From an uncultured bacterium (GTDB taxonomy: Bacteria > Bacillota > Clostridia > Lachnospirales > Anaerotignaceae), in assembly GCA_905214825.1 (NCBI GenBank), contig CAJMNV010000101.1, positions 1 to 7,125 on the forward strand: a DNA stretch of 7,125 bases. The letters run 5' to 3'. Positions 6,193 through 7,125 of this stretch are shown piece by piece (within the stretch, counting starts at the first letter, position 1; each line of letters begins with the position of its first letter). The notes under the pieces were generated by a model. It ran no database searches and had not been told where the DNA came from. It saw only the letters and a program-made list of their open reading frames with translations. Made by a program: the position numbers and the translations under genes.

Positions 6193-6229
6193 AAAAAAGC
6201 CATTTTATTCTATAAAAATGGCTTTTTTT
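6193..6229 (+). terminator. Rho-independent terminator of lexA-nadE
   Basis: A 14-bp perfect stem (6193-6206 paired with 6215-6228) is built around AAAAAAGCCATTTT and its complement, with an 8-nt loop, and ends in a run of seven T (6223-6229). It starts 19 bp after the nadE stop codon. The matching A-run upstream means it could also act on minus-strand transcripts. Confidence 0.9.
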
Positions 6230-6243
6230 CGTTCTTTTCTAAT

Positions 6244-6280
6244 CACCCCTATCATATACTTTTCAAAAACGATAGGAGTG
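6244..6280 (+). promoter_or_regulatory. Possible hairpin that hides the RBS of the last gene
   Basis: CACCCCTATC (6244-6253) can pair with GATAGGAGTG (6271-6280) over ten positions with one mismatch and a 17-nt loop. The right arm contains the whole AGGAGTG ribosome binding site of the gene starting at 6289. If the transcript includes both arms, initiation would be masked until the stem opens. A TATACT (6255-6260) within the loop could instead be a -10, although no good -35 is visible. In that case the left arm would not be transcribed. Confidence 0.3.
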
Positions 6281-6288
6281 CAAAATTG

Positions 6289-7125
6289 ATGCAAAATCCC
6301 TATGTAAAATATTGTAAAACAGCACAAACATTTGCATTATTTTATATGCAAAACAACAGTATCTATTGTCGTACACAAACACTTGATGGCTGGTGTACCC
6401 CTTATTGTGTTGCCGAAGGTGTTACTTCTTTTTCCGTTTGTTATTACGATGCATATATCTATCTGCTTTATCCAACCACAGACGGCAGACTCATACTTTC
6501 TGCCTCCATGGATTTCATACAATGGCAAGAATGTCCACTTTGGCAAAGCACAAATAACCAAAGATGGCAAAACACTGATTTTTTCATCATACCCAAAAAA
6601 GATACCTTTCATGTCATATATGCCAAAACAAAAGACATCAATGGTATTTCTATTTTGCACCACACCAACTTTCAAAAAGGGCAATGGCAATCTCCTTATC
6701 AAATTGACCATTTTTTGCCCATGGCAGGTACACCATTTCAAGCAAGGCGTTTACAAGAAAACCATATTATTTTATATTACCGCCAACAAAGAAACATCAT
6801 CTCTGCCAGAGAAATTTTGTTACAACCTTTCACATTAGGCAGTATCACACCATTGATACAAACAAATGCACCCTGCATTGATTTTTCTATATTGGAAGAT
6901 AACGAACGTTTACATCTGTTATATGCGGTACGTTCTTTATTTCGTACACAAATCATATATCGTTACAAACAAGTCCATAGCATCAGCCAACCCATCATAC
7001 TTTGGGAGGGCAATAGCTGCGAAAATTGTTTACTGTATCGAGAAAATGGCAATTTGGTTGCATTTTGGACATCATGTGGGCAACCCATGCGTTGTGTCTG
7101 CCAAAATGGGCATACACTCGGTGCC
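6289..7125 (+). CDS. Unrecognised repeat-built protein, probable beta-propeller (3' end cut off by window)
   Basis: The frame is open from ATG 6289 to the right edge, giving 279 codons with no stop, so the gene is partial. The start is set by AGGAGTG (6274-6280), 8 nt before the ATG. I do not recognise a named family. The sequence has repeated beta-strand-like units of about 40-50 residues: an apolar strand, a polar turn, a second strand ending in Tyr or Trp, then a variable linker. Examples are TFHVIYAKTKDINGISIL, HIILYYRQQRNIISAREI, RLHLLYAVRSLFRTQIIY and GNLVAFWTSCGQPMRCV. This is the rhythm of a beta-propeller, with at least four or five blades present. There is no signal peptide or membrane helix, so it is probably cytoplasmic. 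Cysteine is unusually frequent (SCENC, RCVC). It follows the nadE terminator, so it is a separate unit. The existence of the gene is well supported, but its function is unknown. Confidence 0.8.
   Translation, partial: MQNPYVKYCKTAQTFALFYMQNNSIYCRTQTLDGWCTPYCVAEGVTSFSVCYYDAYIYLLYPTTDGRLILSASMDFIQWQECPLWQSTNNQRWQNTDFFIIPKKDTFHVIYAKTKDINGISILHHTNFQKGQWQSPYQIDHFLPMAGTPFQARRLQENHIILYYRQQRNIISAREILLQPFTLGSITPLIQTNAPCIDFSILEDNERLHLLYAVRSLFRTQIIYRYKQVHSISQPIILWEGNSCENCLLYRENGNLVAFWTSCGQPMRCVCQNGHTLGA

Noticed and set aside
6332..6838. 168-codon plus-strand ORF and an overlapping minus-strand ORF near the right end
   Set aside because: Both are shadows of the 279-codon open frame starting at 6289, which has the good RBS and the regular strand-like pattern.

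Overview
The window looks like the chromosome of a low-GC, spore-forming Firmicute, most likely class Clostridia. The reasons are strong AT richness, AGGAGG-type ribosome binding sites, U-tract terminators, a Bacillus-type LexA operator, a clostridial-style NfeD/FloA pair, and a small gene with a textbook forespore (sigma-G) promoter. I cannot name genus or species from sequence alone.

The genes run outward from a central regulatory region near 3400-3600. Leftward on the minus strand come nfeD and floA, which are translationally coupled and end in a strong terminator. They are followed by an EcsC-family gene and then a 47-codon gene that resembles a gamma-type small acid-soluble spore protein. 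That small gene has its own sigma-G-like promoter, a strong RBS and its own terminator. Beyond it, positions 1-346 hold no protein gene. They carry four evenly spaced minus-strand promoters, each with a perfect TTGACA, and a leader with a boxB-like hairpin and a boxA-like motif. This is the control region of an rRNA operon whose 16S gene should lie just beyond the left edge.

Rightward on the plus strand come lexA and nadE (glutamine-dependent NAD+ synthetase). They are 15 bp apart and apparently form one transcription unit under a LexA-operated promoter, closed by a terminator. A further gene then runs off the right edge. It encodes an unrecognised, repeat-built protein that is probably a beta-propeller, and its RBS lies inside a possible hairpin.

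The sequence between nfeD and lexA is not empty. Read on the minus strand in three frames, it contains the wreck of a short LysM protein: a transmembrane segment, then GDTL-stop-DIA, then a LysM tail. It lies divergent from lexA, where Firmicutes often carry the SOS cell-division inhibitor yneA. I interpret it as a decayed yneA-like gene that has kept a promoter remnant.

No mobile element, CRISPR array, tRNA or prophage gene is visible. The most notable points are the four-promoter rRNA control region, the sigma-G small-protein gene, the LysM/YneA pseudogene and the apparent placement of NAD+ synthesis under SOS control.
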